64,000 nucleotides of DNA, taken from assembly GCA_964473365.1 (NCBI GenBank), contig CAYYOV010000013.1:21309-85308 (forward strand). The letters run 5' to 3'. Positions 62,526-64,000 of the stretch are shown here, one piece after another (the stretch's first letter is position 1; each line of letters opens with the position of its first letter). Source of the DNA: 2-02-FULL-55-14 sp964473365. Lineage in GTDB: Bacteria; Bacteroidota; Ignavibacteria; UBA10030. The notes below the pieces were generated by a model. That model was not told the DNA's origin, made no database searches, and was given only the letters and a program-made list of their open reading frames with translations. The translations under genes were made by a program, and so were the position numbers.

Positions 62526-63914
62526 ATGCCCCAGCGGCGACGTGAGGCAAAGAGCATGATGCCGTTGATCGTATTCCTGTTCGCCACGGTGACGAGCACG
62601 TCGATGGACGCCCAGACCCTGAAGAACAAAGGGACGTTCATCAACACTGGTACTGCCACGTATAACACGATCACGAATTACCAGGCTGGCACTGGCGGGA
62701 CCATCGCGAACAGCGGGATATTGACGGCAAGCAGCACATTCGACAATAACAACGCTGGCAGCGTGGTTCGGAACTACATTGGCGGAACCTCGGCTGGGAC
62801 GATCCAAGCGGCAACGCTGTCGAACGGCGTCGGGACGTACGATAACGACAGCCTCAACACCTACGTCGGGCTCACCCGTGTCAGCGGATCGTTCACGAAC
62901 AGCGGCACGATCGACACCGACAGCGGAGCGGTCGAATACTACGGAGGGGCCGGACAAACAGTCCTACCGCTCACATATGGGACGTTGGTCTCCTCGGTGG
63001 GCGGGACGAAGACCATGTCGGGGACCGTCACGGTGCTCGATACGTTCCGGATCACGACGGGCGCAACGTTCGCTTTGGGGGCGACCACCGACTCGCTGGC
63101 GATTCGCGCGACAAGCCAGACGGTGGTCGGCACGTTCACGACCTCGCTGGGAGCGATCAACTTCTTCGCGGATGCGAACCAGTCGATCCAAGGCGGCCAG
63201 TATCAGCGGCTCTATTTATCCGGTGCCACAGCGGCCCGGTCGAAAACGACGACATCCGGACTTTCGTTCGCATCGTCAGGTGTCTTGAATGTGGCAGCCA
63301 ACGATACGCTGGTCGTCTCTGGCGGAAATCTGGACCTCAGCACAAACTCGCCCACGTTCACGAACAACTCCGCCATCAAGGTGCTCGTGGATGCTTCGTT
63401 CCACGGCGGGATCACGACCGCGGGTACGTTCTACTACGCTGGCACTGGCGGACAGAACATCGGTGCAGTGACATATGCGAACTTGCGGCTCGGCGGCTCA
63501 GGAGGGAAGACGCTCCCCAACGGCAGTACCGTGGCTGTGACAGGCACCTACAGCATCGATGCGGGTGCTGGAGCGCGGACGTACACCGGCAACACGTTCC
63601 AATTCGCTGGAACGAGCGGTTCGCAGACGATCAGCGGTCTTTCGGAGACATTCAACCTGCTCCAGTTCGCCGGAGCGGCGACGAAGACCATCAGCGGCAC
63701 ATCGCTGGGGGCAGCGCGCGTTGACATCCTGGGCGCGTCCGGCACCGTGACGAACAATCTCACGACGTTCACCATCACAAATATTTCGGCGATCTCTTTC
63801 ACGGTGGCAAGCGGCACGACGTTCGTCCAGGGCACGGGTACGCTGACGACAACCGGCGGCGACGTCGAGAATGACGGAACGTTCGAAAACAACGGCACGA
63901 TCACGGTGAATTGA
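62526..63914 (+). CDS. Secreted repeat protein, relative of the giant surface protein
   Basis: 462 residues from the ATG at 62526, which has AAGGA 7 bases upstream and leads into PQRRREAKSMMPLIVFLFATVTSTSMDAQ, a good signal peptide. ATGs at 62469 and 62478 would add AT-rich codons unlike the gene and bury the signal. The mature part shares the beta-helix-like phrases of its neighbour (GAGQTVLPLTYGTLVSS, AGTGGQNIGAVTYANLRLGGSGGKTLPNGSTVAVTGTY). It ends NDGTFENNGTITVN, matching the end of the giant protein. Probably co-transcribed with it (60 bases apart) and part of the same surface structure. Confidence 0.75.
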   Translation: MPQRRREAKSMMPLIVFLFATVTSTSMDAQTLKNKGTFINTGTATYNTITNYQAGTGGTIANSGILTASSTFDNNNAGSVVRNYIGGTSAGTIQAATLSNGVGTYDNDSLNTYVGLTRVSGSFTNSGTIDTDSGAVEYYGGAGQTVLPLTYGTLVSSVGGTKTMSGTVTVLDTFRITTGATFALGATTDSLAIRATSQTVVGTFTTSLGAINFFADANQSIQGGQYQRLYLSGATAARSKTTTSGLSFASSGVLNVAANDTLVVSGGNLDLSTNSPTFTNNSAIKVLVDASFHGGITTAGTFYYAGTGGQNIGAVTYANLRLGGSGGKTLPNGSTVAVTGTYSIDAGAGARTYTGNTFQFAGTSGSQTISGLSETFNLLQFAGAATKTISGTSLGAARVDILGASGTVTNNLTTFTITNISAISFTVASGTTFVQGTGTLTTTGGDVENDGTFENNGTITVN

Positions 63915-63949
63915 GCGAGAGAGGAATATGAGCGGTGAATGGAGAAAGG

Positions 63950-64000
63950 TAATAGGTAGTAGGTAATAGGTAGTAGGTAGTAGGTAATAGGTAATAGGTA
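63950..64000. repeat. Heptad tandem repeat (TARTAGG), runs off the window
   Basis: Seven consecutive units of TAATAGG or TAGTAGG followed by TA at the window edge. The most regular of the heptad tracts. Confidence 0.9.

Overview
The window is GC-rich, gene-dense bacterial chromosome, most likely from the Chlorobi/Ignavibacteria/Kapabacteria side of the Bacteroidota (FCB) group. The evidence is a type IX secretion C-terminal sorting domain with a YPNPFNPTT start (26319-28073), an EF-P whose loop reads HRTPGN as in Chlorobi proteins, a single-chain E1 2-oxoacid dehydrogenase, and many envelope and surface proteins. Five runs of exactly 100 N mark scaffold joins. Three are flanked by an exact 55-bp duplicate, so nothing is missing there and the split genes can be rejoined. 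The other two (in lpdA and the E1 gene) hide real sequence.

Layout. 1-12216 (+): a surface locus with secreted DUF11-repeat proteins, a 1661-residue DUF11 protein with two OmpA domains, a 1028-residue predicted outer-membrane barrel and a single-span coiled-coil protein. 12293-12364: tRNA-Arg. 12416-17973 (-): a tightly coupled operon of a GbsR/MarR regulator, a LolA-like protein, two FtsX/LolC-type permeases, a LolD-type ATPase and a beta-barrel protein, with a probable operator over its promoter. 18147-18882: a YbjQ-like protein and a cold-shock protein sharing a terminator. 19371-23546: tRNA-Arg, a secreted GH35 beta-galactosidase with a sodium/solute symporter, then tRNA-Glu and tRNA-Gln. 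23854-26308 (+): dut, an AI-2E-type exporter and an RsmI-like methyltransferase. 26319-30360 (-): a T9SS-sorted FG-GAP protein, pyruvoyl arginine decarboxylase, tyrS and smpB.

30533-43319 (+) is a long housekeeping run: lpdA, lipB, fused E1, E2 and lipA (an oxoacid dehydrogenase complex with its lipoylation enzymes), psd-pssA (phosphatidylethanolamine), purS-purQ, tatA, gatA, sucD with a histone-like tail, ndk and a Nudix protein. 43423-48653 carries a four-helix-bundle protein, a NamZ-type muramidase, a membrane protein and a cystathionine gamma-lyase/beta-synthase pair. 49068-52044 carries efp, accB, accC and gcvH. 52124-56051 is a NarX-type kinase, its LuxR-type regulator and two stand-alone receivers, leading into two very large secreted repeat proteins (56098-62465, 2070 residues after rejoining, and 62526-63914).

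Two sequence-level signals stand out. First, short intergenic tracts with a strict 7-base period but a different word at each site recur at 23127, 23336, 23432, 36968, 37032, 43333, 43908 and 63950. Second, a TATATT hexamer sits at the -10 position of at least seven unrelated genes, several with a TTG-type -35 exactly 17 bases upstream. The strongest candidates for an undescribed system are the DUF11/OmpA/barrel locus at the left end and the GbsR-LolA-FtsX-ATPase-barrel operon.
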